Below are positions 45,789-53,093 of a DNA stretch of 64,000 nucleotides, in pieces. The notes beneath the pieces are model-generated. The model made no database searches and was not told the DNA's origin. It was given only the letters and a program-made list of their open reading frames with translations. Source of the DNA: Shewanella electrica (GTDB lineage: Bacteria > Pseudomonadota > Gammaproteobacteria > Enterobacterales > Shewanellaceae); contig NZ_JAKOGG010000005.1 in assembly GCF_022321485.1 (NCBI RefSeq), forward strand, positions 124,001-188,000, in the 5' to 3' direction. The translations under genes and the position numbers were made by a program. The number at the start of each line of letters is the position of its first letter. The first letter of the stretch is position 1.

Positions 45789-45915
45789 AAGTTCATGATA
45801 AAGGTAAGCAAACGCACTGAGCGGTCATCTAGTGGCCTCTGCCGGAACTCGTTGCTGGACAAAAGCGTGTTAGGACATCGGCTTTATCAGGTGAATTTCG
45901 GATAAAAATTTCTAT

Positions 45916-45993
45916 GGGTTAACGCCCAAAGCAGCGGACCAAAACCAGAGCGAAGAGGCAGCTTTGAGGTCCGCAGCCTTTGTTTGTTAGTGC
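45916..45993 (-). repeat. attC1
   Basis: 78 bp. Read on the minus strand it starts GCACTAAC, has inner arms AAAGGCTGCGGACC/GGTCCGCTGCTTT with unpaired bases between them, and ends GCGTTAACCC. It follows the stop of the 197-aa cassette gene by 6 bp. No cassette is recognised beyond it. Confidence 0.85.
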
Positions 45994-45998
45994 TTTTT

Positions 45999-46592
45999 TC
46001 ATGACAGTGTGCGGTGGCTGACAGTGAAAAACTGATTTATTGCTCCAAGGTCTTGATTACAATCCTTATCTATATTCCCGTGTAGGTTAAGCATTTCGGA
46101 ATATGCCCAGTGAGCCATATGGTGATGCTTATTCATGAAGTCTTGAAGAATATCACTTTGAACACGGTTGTCTGTGCAGTGGAAGGAACACTTATTCCTT
46201 GCCTTTCTTAAGTCCGATGCAAAATCGGGATCAAGAGATAAAGACACATGGCCATTAGGATCAATTTTTCCAGCTTGAACTAATGCATTGAACCTATTTA
46301 AAGATTTCTGCGCCTCAAATTGAATTTCTGGATCCGTGACATCCCACCTTGAGTTTTCAGAGACAAAGTTTTGATCTTCTATTTTGACTAGAGCCAGTAA
46401 TGACTCATAAAGGTGGCCAACCCATCTTGCATAAGCGTCAAATATCTTTATCTTGGCAAGGACATTAGAGTCATCAAATTTTTCTGTAATAAACCCGCCC
46501 GCATAACCAAAGAACTCATCAAAGGCCAGCTTTGCTCTTACGAGTTCGAATTTTATGCTTTTTCTATATTCACTTACTTTGCTCGAATCCAT
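45999..46592 (-). CDS. Cassette protein A, helical, possible HEPN-like
   Basis: 197 aa, soluble and mostly helical. RKARNKCSFHCTDNR near residue 130 contains R-N-x4-H, reminiscent of the Rx4-6H active site of HEPN RNases. No other HEPN feature can be verified, so this is a suggestion only. ATG 46592 follows CAGGAGAGCGTC, and the ribosome-binding site begins 5 bp inside the cassette terminus. An upstream in-frame start would lie within attC2 and is rejected. It has no promoter of its own that I can see. Confidence 0.75.
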   Translation of the reverse strand: MDSSKVSEYRKSIKFELVRAKLAFDEFFGYAGGFITEKFDDSNVLAKIKIFDAYARWVGHLYESLLALVKIEDQNFVSENSRWDVTDPEIQFEAQKSLNRFNALVQAGKIDPNGHVSLSLDPDFASDLRKARNKCSFHCTDNRVQSDILQDFMNKHHHMAHWAYSEMLNLHGNIDKDCNQDLGAINQFFTVSHRTLS

Positions 46593-46605
46593 GACGCTCT
46601 CCTGA

Positions 46606-46723
46606 GCACTAACGCCCCGCTTATGGGCAAAAATACGTGGGATATAATAACGAGCGAAGCGAGGACGGCCCACGTGTTTTTGTCCCAGCAAACTCCGCTT
46701 TCGTCTACAGCGGTTTGTTATGC
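46606..46723 (-). repeat. attC2
   Basis: 118 bp. On the minus strand it starts GCATAAC, has long inner arms (GGGACAAAAACACGTGGG pairing with CCCACGTATTTTTGCCC, one bulged base) and ends GCGTTAGTGC. A smaller CCGCT/AGCGG hairpin lies inside one flank. The stop of the DUF2971 gene lies in its first bases. Confidence 0.87.
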
Positions 46724-47569
46724 ATTTATTCTCTCGAAACCAAATTTGTATTCACTACGATGTAATTTAACTAAAAACAGTTTCAGATTATTGTTAGCTA
46801 CCGCGAATGTCATAATGCTTTGTTTTAACCAGTTGGGCGCATTTTCTGAGACATATATTGCATTTATGGTATCTGCAGAGTATTTATGTTTTCCTGCAGC
46901 TGTAGAGATAAACCTTACTTCGTTTTCGTAAACCCAGCTCTGCTCTTTTTTTGTAAATGAATCTATAATCTCGAACGAACTATCTTTACTGTCATCGATA
47001 GTTGATTGCATAAAGGTTTTCATATTTACGACGGGGAGTTTACCGTCAGTGGCATACTCAACCTGAGAAGTGCCAAGTTCAAATTCCATGTTAGTTTCTA
47101 TGCTCTCTTTCAGCTTTTCAAAATCGAACTCTATACAAAAGCCTTTAAATCCATTCGCATAATGCGACCACATGAGCATGTTATTTAATGGCGCGGGAAA
47201 CTCATGCTGCTCCTTAGCCAATGAAAGAGAAAATATTTTGAAATCATTCTTATGCTCCTCATAGTAGCTATTTATTATCTGAGCAGTTTTTGAGTCCACA
47301 TATTCAGAAAAGCTATCACCTTGGAATTCTTTTCGAAATTTCGAAGCCTCTTTCTCTGGGGTTATTTCTCTTTTAGGTTCCTTTGAATAGACAGCGGCTA
47401 AATATTTCTCTCTGAAATCATCGTCAATATTTTCATTCGAAAGTGAAGCAAAGCCTTCGTAAGGATCATTCAAAGCTGACAATCCAGCAAACCAAACGTA
47501 GCTTTCGAAAAGAGCATCAAGGTCATTAGCGTTTCCGGCTCTAAATTTAAAAACTCTATGATTTCTCAT
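46718..47569 (-). CDS. Cassette protein B, DUF2971 family
   Basis: 283 aa. DUF2971 signature blocks are readable: FKFRAGNANDLDAL at the start, LNDPYEGFAS, MLMWSHYANGFKGFCIEFDF and SWVYENEVRFIS. The biochemical role of the family is unknown; members recur in mobile and defence-type contexts. AT-rich compared with the host. Its TAA stop is part of GCATAAC of attC2 and its start is 25 bp inside the cassette edge, both typical of integron cassettes. Confidence 0.88.
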   Translation of the reverse strand: MRNHRVFKFRAGNANDLDALFESYVWFAGLSALNDPYEGFASLSNENIDDDFREKYLAAVYSKEPKREITPEKEASKFRKEFQGDSFSEYVDSKTAQIINSYYEEHKNDFKIFSLSLAKEQHEFPAPLNNMLMWSHYANGFKGFCIEFDFEKLKESIETNMEFELGTSQVEYATDGKLPVVNMKTFMQSTIDDSKDSSFEIIDSFTKKEQSWVYENEVRFISTAAGKHKYSADTINAIYVSENAPNWLKQSIMTFAVANNNLKLFLVKLHRSEYKFGFERINA

Positions 47570-47593
47570 TAAACCTCAAAGTTCTGATTAAAT

Positions 47594-47651
47594 GCATAAC
47601 GATTGAATTCAGCGGCTGCCGTAGGCAGTCCGCTGGAATGATGGGTTAGGC
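47594..47651 (-). repeat. attC3
   Basis: 58 bp, compact. On the minus strand GCCTAAC ... TTCCAGCGGACTGCC, a TAC loop, GGCAGCCGCTGAA ... GTTATGC. The arms pair perfectly except for two extra bases on one side, the extrahelical bases expected of attC. Confidence 0.93.
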
Positions 47652-47951
47652 CTTGCCATCGAAGGGATCGATCCAGCCCATGCGAGGCATCTTCGGCATT
47701 CTTGGCATAGGAGGCATCGGGGGCATAGGTGGCATTGGCGGCATCTTGGGCATCCGGGCCATCGGTTCCATCTTCATCGAATTCCTCAGGATATACTGTC
47801 CTTCGATCAATTCCCCGACATATCGACCATTGCTATCCCACACGGAGCCATCCGGTTCGATCCAGCCCATGTATGTGCTGTCACTGCCAAAGAGATACCC
47901 ATTATTGATAAAGCCGAGGTGCTGCCCGTCCCACTTGAAGATGTGATTCAT
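47646..47951 (-). CDS. Cassette protein C, beta-repeat with Met-Pro tract
   Basis: 101 aa. The N-terminal 55 residues form short Gly-containing repeats (HLGFINNGYLFG; YMGWIEPDGSVWDSNGRYVGEL) like the small '4-fold beta flower' type proteins often found in cassettes. A tract of nine MP-x triplets (MPPMPPMPP with K/R variants) follows, then MGWIDPFDGKA. The encoding DNA is a 9-bp tandem repeat. The stop TAA is inside GCCTAAC of attC3. The Shine-Dalgarno is weak. Confidence 0.75.
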   Translation of the reverse strand: MNHIFKWDGQHLGFINNGYLFGSDSTYMGWIEPDGSVWDSNGRYVGELIEGQYILRNSMKMEPMARMPKMPPMPPMPPMPPMPRMPKMPRMGWIDPFDGKA

Positions 47952-47983
47952 TGTTCGATTCCGTTGTTGGTGTACTGAGATCC

Positions 47984-48016
47984 GGCCCGTGTCCGCTGAT
48001 TTAACTTGTTAACTGC
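47984..48016 (-). repeat. Half attC (attC4 relic)
   Basis: On the minus strand, GCAGTTAACAAGTTAAATCA then GCGGACACGGGCC looks like the first half of an attC, with the gene D stop in its terminus. The complementary second half is missing before gene C, and the expected GTTAGGC start of cassette C is also absent. A deletion here is likely. Confidence 0.55.
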
Positions 48017-48389
48017 TTTTGCAGACATCATAAATTCCATTTGTATCAACAGACTTATGCACTTGTGACCAATTCTGTCCATCGTAATAATTAACGACTA
48101 TTCCATGTTTTTGTACGTAAATCATAATTTTTTCTGATTTATAAAAATACCCAGGAGCCGGAGTTGCTACATAGTTTTTCCAGTTTGAACTATTTAATTT
48201 CAACCACTTATTGAGTCGATCATATTCAACTGAGTTCTTGTCAATTTCTCCATCACATGTAACCCAAAAATCGGGTTGATAAACAGCGAAATCTATATCT
48301 TGGGAACGGTCAAACCACAAAAGCACAGCGCTAACTAAAACAGCTACAACGATAAGAACACATGCAATGACTTTCAGGAACTTGGCCAT
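48009..48389 (-). CDS. Cassette protein D, membrane-anchored hypothetical
   Basis: 126 aa. One N-terminal hydrophobic helix (FLKVIACVLIVVAVLVSAVLLWF) is followed by a ~95-residue extracytoplasmic domain with two Cys (VTCDGEID; YDVCKSS) and several aromatics (VATPAPGYFYKSEKIMIYV). No family recognised. ATG 48389 follows GGAGTAG; an upstream in-frame start lies outside the cassette. The cassette edges GTTAACTGC and GCAGTTAAC flank it. Confidence 0.75.
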   Translation of the reverse strand: MAKFLKVIACVLIVVAVLVSAVLLWFDRSQDIDFAVYQPDFWVTCDGEIDKNSVEYDRLNKWLKLNSSNWKNYVATPAPGYFYKSEKIMIYVQKHGIVVNYYDGQNWSQVHKSVDTNGIYDVCKSS

Positions 48390-48408
48390 GCTACTCCATG
48401 CAGTTAAC

Positions 48409-48941
48409 ATTTTATTAGTGCGCATGCACATTTACCTCATTAGACCAGCGAAAACGTGCACAGTTAACTATTTGTATGTAATGAACTTATCAGCATTTTG
48501 CCGCTTTTCATATAAGTAATACCATCTGGAAAAACGCGCATTCGCGTTTCCCAAACCTACTATCTAACCCATAGGTTTTATAATTGCATGATTTTAATAA
48601 TATTTATCCACATTAGAATGTGAAAATGCGCACGAAGTTTGGACAAAAATCGTCATGATTTCAATATGACTGTATACCCGTCCAGCTTTTAGGCACTTCA
48701 AAGAAGGGCAACATTTGAGTGATATGGATGAAAACTTCTAGCCGAGAAGGTTGCTTTTGAGTGCTCAACAGACAGCTTGCTAACTCACGTTCGGACACAG
48801 AACTGAATAGAGCAACATATCAGTGCCACCTTCCGACTTTATTTCCACCTTAATGTTGTTCACATGACTTGCGCACAACCTTTTTGCTGTTTGCTAGCGC
48901 GTTAAAGCTCACAATAACTATTGGGGGTTTTCGTACAACGC
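48409..48941. other. Gene-free stretch next to the cassette array
   Basis: About 530 bp, AT-rich at its left end. An integron platform would place attI and intI here, but no integrase frame was found. A 38-codon minus-strand frame (about 48665-48780) ends ...LPFFEVPKSWTGIQSY and looks protein-like but is too short to assign. GTGC-GCAT-GCAC forms a short palindrome near 48419. No promoter was identified with confidence. Confidence 0.4.
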
Positions 48942-48966
48942 AAAAAAGCCCCGTGGGGAACGGGGC
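48942..48966 (-). terminator. Terminator of the MFS gene
   Basis: On the minus strand GCCCCGT/ACGGGGC with a five-base loop and a T6 tail, 47 bp after the stop codon. Confidence 0.9.
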
Positions 48967-49012
48967 AAACATTGGCTTAACTGCTGGGGTTTAAGTTCTA
49001 CAACTTATATTC

Positions 49013-50263
49013 CTACGCGTGCTGAGTTTGAAGCTGCGGCGCTTTAATGATTAACGAAATCATCAGCGACAGCGCTAGCAGGCCAAAAATCAAGTAAAAC
49101 GTGGCAGTAAACCCACCGAATGCGGTGGCGACCAACGAGCCGAGTAAACTACCAATACCGAAGCCAAGATAGATAACACCGTAATTTTTAGCCATGTTAT
49201 TGAGGCCGAAGAAATCACTGACCAACGATGGATACACGGTGATGGTGCCGCCGAAGCTAAAGGCGATACAGGCGACAGCTGCATAGAAGTTGTTCATATT
49301 CATTGGCATAAACAGCAGTACTGCAATGCCTAACAAGCTTGCCAGCAGCGCGATTGATACCACGCGGATACGTGCCATTTTATCGGACAACACACCCAGC
49401 ACTAAACGGCCACTCAAGTTTGCCATGGCAATTACGGCCACCGCGTTGGCGGCAATGGTGAGTGACAAGTCGGCATATTGCTGACCAATATCTTTTGCCA
49501 CCCCAATCACATACAAACCACTCATACACACGGTGAGGAAGATGACTGCCAGCATCCAAAACTGGGGTTTTCTCATCGCTTCTGCGGTAGTGAAATCTTT
49601 ATTGTTACTGGCTTGCGCGGCACTGGCTTGTTGCGCTGGTGCGTCTTGCATCAATAAACCACCTACAACCACCATCACTGCCGCCAACGCCCCCCACACC
49701 ACAAAGGTATGAGTCAGCCCGCTGTTTTCTAGCAATGACATGTTGATGTATTTAAAACCTAAGCTGCCGAGACCATACGCACCGATGGCTAACGCTGAGA
49801 TGGTGCCTTTGCGTTCAGGGAACCAACGCACACAGTTGCTCATGGTCATCAGGTAACCGGTACCGTCGGCGGCACCGAGTAAGAAGCCAGCGCAGATATA
49901 CAGCATGGCGATGTTGCTAGTGAATGACGTCAGCAGTAGTGCCAACCCCATCATGATGCCAGCGGCGATAGTGACGCGTCTTACGCCAAAACGTTCTTGC
50001 AAACGGCCAGAAACGGATGACGCCAGCGCCAGCGATAAACTTAAAATACCGAATGAGAACGCCACATTATCGACCGGGATATTCAGCTTATCTGCCAGCC
50101 CCGCATTAAACAGACTCCAGGTATAAACCGACCCCAGCGCAAACTGGGCGATGATGGTTCCGATCAAAGTTAGAATACGTGTACGTTGAACTGAAGACAC
50201 ACTGCCTGTGTCACTTGCGTAGTTTTCCAGAGAGATTGTGTTATTAACGCTCATGGTTGACAC
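49013..50263 (-). CDS. OFA family MFS transporter (YhjX-like)
   Basis: 416 aa, 12 membrane helices in two halves. It has OFA-type landmarks: FALGSVYTWSLFNAGL in helix 1, FGVRRV after helix 2 and MRKPQFWML opening the second half. E. coli YhjX, induced through YpdAB by pyruvate, belongs to this family; others move oxalate/formate or lactate. The substrate is inferred to be a small monocarboxylate. The promoter region carries a YpdB-like repeat and a CRP-like site, linking it to the LytS/LytTR pair on the other side of the cassettes. Confidence 0.9.
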   Translation of the reverse strand: MSTMSVNNTISLENYASDTGSVSSVQRTRILTLIGTIIAQFALGSVYTWSLFNAGLADKLNIPVDNVAFSFGILSLSLALASSVSGRLQERFGVRRVTIAAGIMMGLALLLTSFTSNIAMLYICAGFLLGAADGTGYLMTMSNCVRWFPERKGTISALAIGAYGLGSLGFKYINMSLLENSGLTHTFVVWGALAAVMVVVGGLLMQDAPAQQASAAQASNNKDFTTAEAMRKPQFWMLAVIFLTVCMSGLYVIGVAKDIGQQYADLSLTIAANAVAVIAMANLSGRLVLGVLSDKMARIRVVSIALLASLLGIAVLLFMPMNMNNFYAAVACIAFSFGGTITVYPSLVSDFFGLNNMAKNYGVIYLGFGIGSLLGSLVATAFGGFTATFYLIFGLLALSLMISLIIKAPQLQTQHA

Positions 50264-50378
50264 CCCTCAACAGCTTTTAAATGGGTTAATTTCTGTGTTC
50301 ACAAGGTCAATAAACGCCGATTTAGTTTGTCATACAATAGCTGTCACTAAACATAAAATGAGCTGCAACGCTGCTGGC

Positions 50379-50407
50379 ATGAAATGCAATATGGCGGAAT
50401 AAAATGC
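50379..50407 (-). promoter_or_regulatory. YpdB-like direct repeat operator
   Basis: On the minus strand two direct repeats TGCATTTTAT and TGCATTTCAT begin exactly 20 bp apart, two helical turns. They resemble the E. coli YpdB site as I recall it (GGCATTTCAT repeated with an 11-bp spacer). They lie about 116 bp before the MFS start, an activator-like position. LytTR proteins typically bind such in-phase repeats. Confidence 0.7.
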
Positions 50408-50434
50408 AGCGCTAAATTTGACGCCAAAATGAAC

Positions 50435-50450
50435 TGTGGAGCAGATCACA
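50435..50450. promoter_or_regulatory. CRP-like site upstream of the MFS gene
   Basis: TGTGG-N6-TCACA has one mismatch to the TGTGA-N6-TCACA consensus and lies 28 bp further upstream than the LytTR repeat. It would make carboxylate uptake catabolite-responsive. It may instead serve the divergent TPR gene (start 50598). Confidence 0.5.
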
Positions 50451-50597
50451 CATTGATTTCACGGCGTTTTCGCCGCCTAGCGACCCCGTAAATACGCCCG
50501 CATTGCTGAATGAATTTCGCGCAACCTTCTGACATAAACTGTCATTCCTTGCTGATGTACGTTAAAGTGCGTCGCAGATGTTATGGAAGGGATACCA

Positions 50598-51581
50598 ATG
50601 AAAAGTCACGCCATAGTCGCCAGCCTGCTGCTGAGCCTTACTCTCACCAATATCAGTTTCGCCAATACTGATGACGCCACGCTTAAACGCGCGGTGAAGC
50701 AGATCCATAAAGACATTTATGATTGGAAATTAGACGAAGCACAGCAACTACTGCACCAGATGATACCGCGCTATCCCAACTCGGCCGAGCTGGCGTTGCA
50801 ACAGGGCAAGTATTACTACATTAAAGAGCCGCGGCAGTTTGCCAAAGCGATTGCCGAATTTGACCGCGCCGAACAGTTAGGGCTCAAAGATCCTGAGTTG
50901 TACTTCTATCGAGCATCGGCCAAATCCCAACCCACTGAATCCTATTTAAAGAAACAGCATCCAGATTATGCTGGCGCATTGGATGATTTTCGCCGAGCCC
51001 AGCAACTGCATAGTGAGCGCGACCTGCGCTTCAATATCGTTGGCGTACTTTATGAGGACGGAAAATATCAGCAAGCGTTAGCAGCCGTGGACGATTTGAT
51101 ATACGACAAGCCGAACGCACTGCTAAAGCCTGATTTTTATATGATGCGCGGCAATATTCAGGCGCAACTCGGTCAACATGAAGCCGCGCTAACAAGCTAT
51201 GACGTTGCCGCGAAGCAATACAGCTATTTAGATCGCTTGTACCAATTTAAAGCGGTCAGCCTGCTAGCCTTAAGGCGCACCGACGAAGCGCTAGCGGCGG
51301 TATATACTGGCTTGAGTAAGAACAAAGGACGCAACAAACGGCAACTGTACTTTGTACGCGGCATGATTCATTACCAGCGCCGAGAGTTTAGCGATGCGTT
51401 GAGCGATTTCAGTATGAGCTGGCGGTACGACCAACAATGGGCGCTGCCATTGCTGGGCTGCTACAACAGCGTTATGCAATCTGAGTATCCCGCCGAAGCC
51501 GACAAGTTTTTAGAACTGGCCCTCACGCTAGACCCCAGCGTGGTGCTCGATTTTAACCAGCAAGATCTGCTCAAACTCTAA
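50598..51581 (+). CDS. Exported TPR-repeat protein
   Basis: 327 aa with a signal peptide (MKSHAIVASLLLSLTLTNISFA). The rest is tetratricopeptide-like helical hairpins: AELALQQGKYYYIKEPRQFAKAIAEFDRAEQLG, MRGNIQAQLGQHEAALTSYD and YFVRGMIHYQRREFSDALSDF. Probably a periplasmic scaffold protein; the partner is unknown. ATG 50598 has GGAAGGGA upstream and is preferred to ATG 50583. It is divergent from the MFS gene. Confidence 0.85.
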   Translation: MKSHAIVASLLLSLTLTNISFANTDDATLKRAVKQIHKDIYDWKLDEAQQLLHQMIPRYPNSAELALQQGKYYYIKEPRQFAKAIAEFDRAEQLGLKDPELYFYRASAKSQPTESYLKKQHPDYAGALDDFRRAQQLHSERDLRFNIVGVLYEDGKYQQALAAVDDLIYDKPNALLKPDFYMMRGNIQAQLGQHEAALTSYDVAAKQYSYLDRLYQFKAVSLLALRRTDEALAAVYTGLSKNKGRNKRQLYFVRGMIHYQRREFSDALSDFSMSWRYDQQWALPLLGCYNSVMQSEYPAEADKFLELALTLDPSVVLDFNQQDLLKL

Positions 51582-51699
51582 CAGCTGTTGCCCTTGCTGG
51601 TGACTTGCAAAATAGATAAGGCGTGATTTAGGCCGGTGATGCCTCGTGTAGTTATCTCCAGCAACAACGGCTCATCACGCCCCACCACACTCTCTCTGA

Positions 51700-52848
51700 T
51701 CAGGCTGGTGCTGGCCCAGCGTCATCGGGACCCACATCATCGGGGGCTTTATCAAAGGTTACCGGTACTGGCGCTTCCACATACAACGACCGCGTTGGAT
51801 AGGCAAACACTATGTCATGCTCAGCAAACTGGCGCACTAACGCCAAATTTATCGCTTGCTGGGTATCCATATAGACGTTGTAATCTGCCGACTGCACATA
51901 ATACACCACTTCAAAATCCAATGATGATTCGCCAAAACGGAAAAAGTGCGCGCGGTCGAACGTCGTTAGCTCCAGCCCTTCAATGATCTCACGTACCATA
52001 GTAGGAATTTTGGCTAACTGGTCGGCGGTGGTTTGATACAGCACACCAAAGCCAAATACCACCCGCCGCTGCTGCATACGTTTGTAGTTACGCACCCGTG
52101 AGGCGAGTAAGTCGCTATTGGAGAACACAATCTGCTCACCGCCCAAACTACTGATGCGGGTTGTTTTCAGGCCAATGTTTGCCACCACGCCCATAAAATC
52201 CCCCACCACGATGAAGTCACCAATTTCGAACGGTTTATCAATGATGATCGACAAGCTCGCAAACAGGTCGCCAAGAATATTCTGAATCGCCAACGCCACG
52301 GCAATACCGCCGACACCTAAGCCCGCCACCAACGCCGTCACATCAATACCGATGTTATCTAAGGTGAGTAACAGTACGATGGCCCAAATCACCAAGCGGC
52401 TCAAAAACGACACTGCCGCCAAACTGGTAGCGGCCGCCGCGTTAGTAGCTAGCGCATGTTGGCGTGAGTGCTGAATAAACGTAGAGGCCGCCGCCGACAG
52501 CCAGATCCCCACTTGGATAAAAAACGAGATGGTGGCCAATACGCTCAGGCTTTTTGATAAGGGGGCTGGCAGTTCAAGCCAACTGGCGGCAAACAATAGC
52601 CAAGGAAAAAACAGTAAAAACAGATAGGTTTTGTCGAGTGCGACCGAAAGCGCATCTACAAAGGTCAATTTCACCCGTTTAGATAACGCCGCTAGGCGAT
52701 TCACTAACACCCATTTGACCAGCATTGTCAGCGCCAGCGTGAGCAATAAAATCCCCGCCGCCAAGGTCCATTGTGCCAAGGAGTTTCCCAACAGGGGAAA
52801 GCCCAACTGCTCTGTAATCTGCGCCATTGATAGGTTACTTACCATCAC
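51700..52848 (-). CDS. MscS family mechanosensitive channel
   Basis: 382 aa with four or five N-terminal membrane helices. The pore helix and MscS core read LVAGLGVGGIAVALAIQNILGDLFASLSIIIDKPFEIGDFI, followed by the beta domain (GVVANIGLKTTRISSLGGEQIVFSN) and the C-terminal alpha/beta domain. Releases osmolytes on hypo-osmotic shock. The C-terminus ends in a short Asp/Pro-rich tail (DKAPDDVGPDDAGPAPA). Confidence 0.93.
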   Translation of the reverse strand: MMVSNLSMAQITEQLGFPLLGNSLAQWTLAAGILLLTLALTMLVKWVLVNRLAALSKRVKLTFVDALSVALDKTYLFLLFFPWLLFAASWLELPAPLSKSLSVLATISFFIQVGIWLSAAASTFIQHSRQHALATNAAAATSLAAVSFLSRLVIWAIVLLLTLDNIGIDVTALVAGLGVGGIAVALAIQNILGDLFASLSIIIDKPFEIGDFIVVGDFMGVVANIGLKTTRISSLGGEQIVFSNSDLLASRVRNYKRMQQRRVVFGFGVLYQTTADQLAKIPTMVREIIEGLELTTFDRAHFFRFGESSLDFEVVYYVQSADYNVYMDTQQAINLALVRQFAEHDIVFAYPTRSLYVEAPVPVTFDKAPDDVGPDDAGPAPA

Positions 52849-52998
52849 GTCGACATCCTCTTCGCTAGCAAATTGAGCTAGTTATGTTGGCACAAAAGCA
52901 ATGCCAGACGCAAAAAAGCGCTCAAATTAGCAACAAACGCCTAATTGGCTCATGTCACATTTATCAGCCCTGCTACTTAAGTTTTTTATCACACAATT

Positions 52999-53017
52999 GT
53001 AAATGATAATGATTTCC
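52999..53017. promoter_or_regulatory. Fur box
   Basis: GTAAATGATAATGATTTCC keeps the ATGATAATGAT core of the Fur consensus. It lies 77-95 bp before the TonB receptor start, as expected for iron-repressed uptake genes. Confidence 0.75.
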
Positions 53018-53093
53018 ATGTTCACCATGCCCATAATGTCGGCCCTTTGTTAATTGTCTATTTTCTATCACGTCCCCGGGAGAGCACTTGACT

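Larger units (their letters stand above)
45916..48408 (-). mobile_element. Integron gene-cassette array without integrase (CALIN)
   Basis: Four genes on the minus strand, each with its stop codon inside or a few bases before a recombination-site half, and three complete attC-like palindromes (45916-45993, 46606-46723, 47594-47651) plus one half site. The outer terminus of each attC is complementary to the start of the same cassette: GCACTAAC with GTTAGTGC, GCATAAC with GTTATGC and GCAGTTAAC with GTTAACTGC. This is what excision as a circle requires. No intI gene is visible, which fits the CALIN type. The array lies between the LytTR gene and the MFS gene and is AT-richer than its flanks. Confidence 0.85.

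Noticed and set aside
46413-46931. 172-codon + strand frame crossing attC2
   Set aside because: It runs antisense through two cassette genes and the whole attC palindrome. It has no Shine-Dalgarno and is explained by the minus-strand genes.
47653-47946. Gly-Ile rich + strand frame opposite cassette gene C
   Set aside because: It is the antisense of the Met-Pro repeat tract (GGIGGIGG). The minus-strand frame has the cassette arrangement.
48665-48780. Protein-like 38-codon minus-strand trace ending ...SWTGIQSY, possible transposase or integrase remnant
   Set aside because: Too short to assign, no start, no inverted ends. Mentioned only as a trace in the gene-free stretch.
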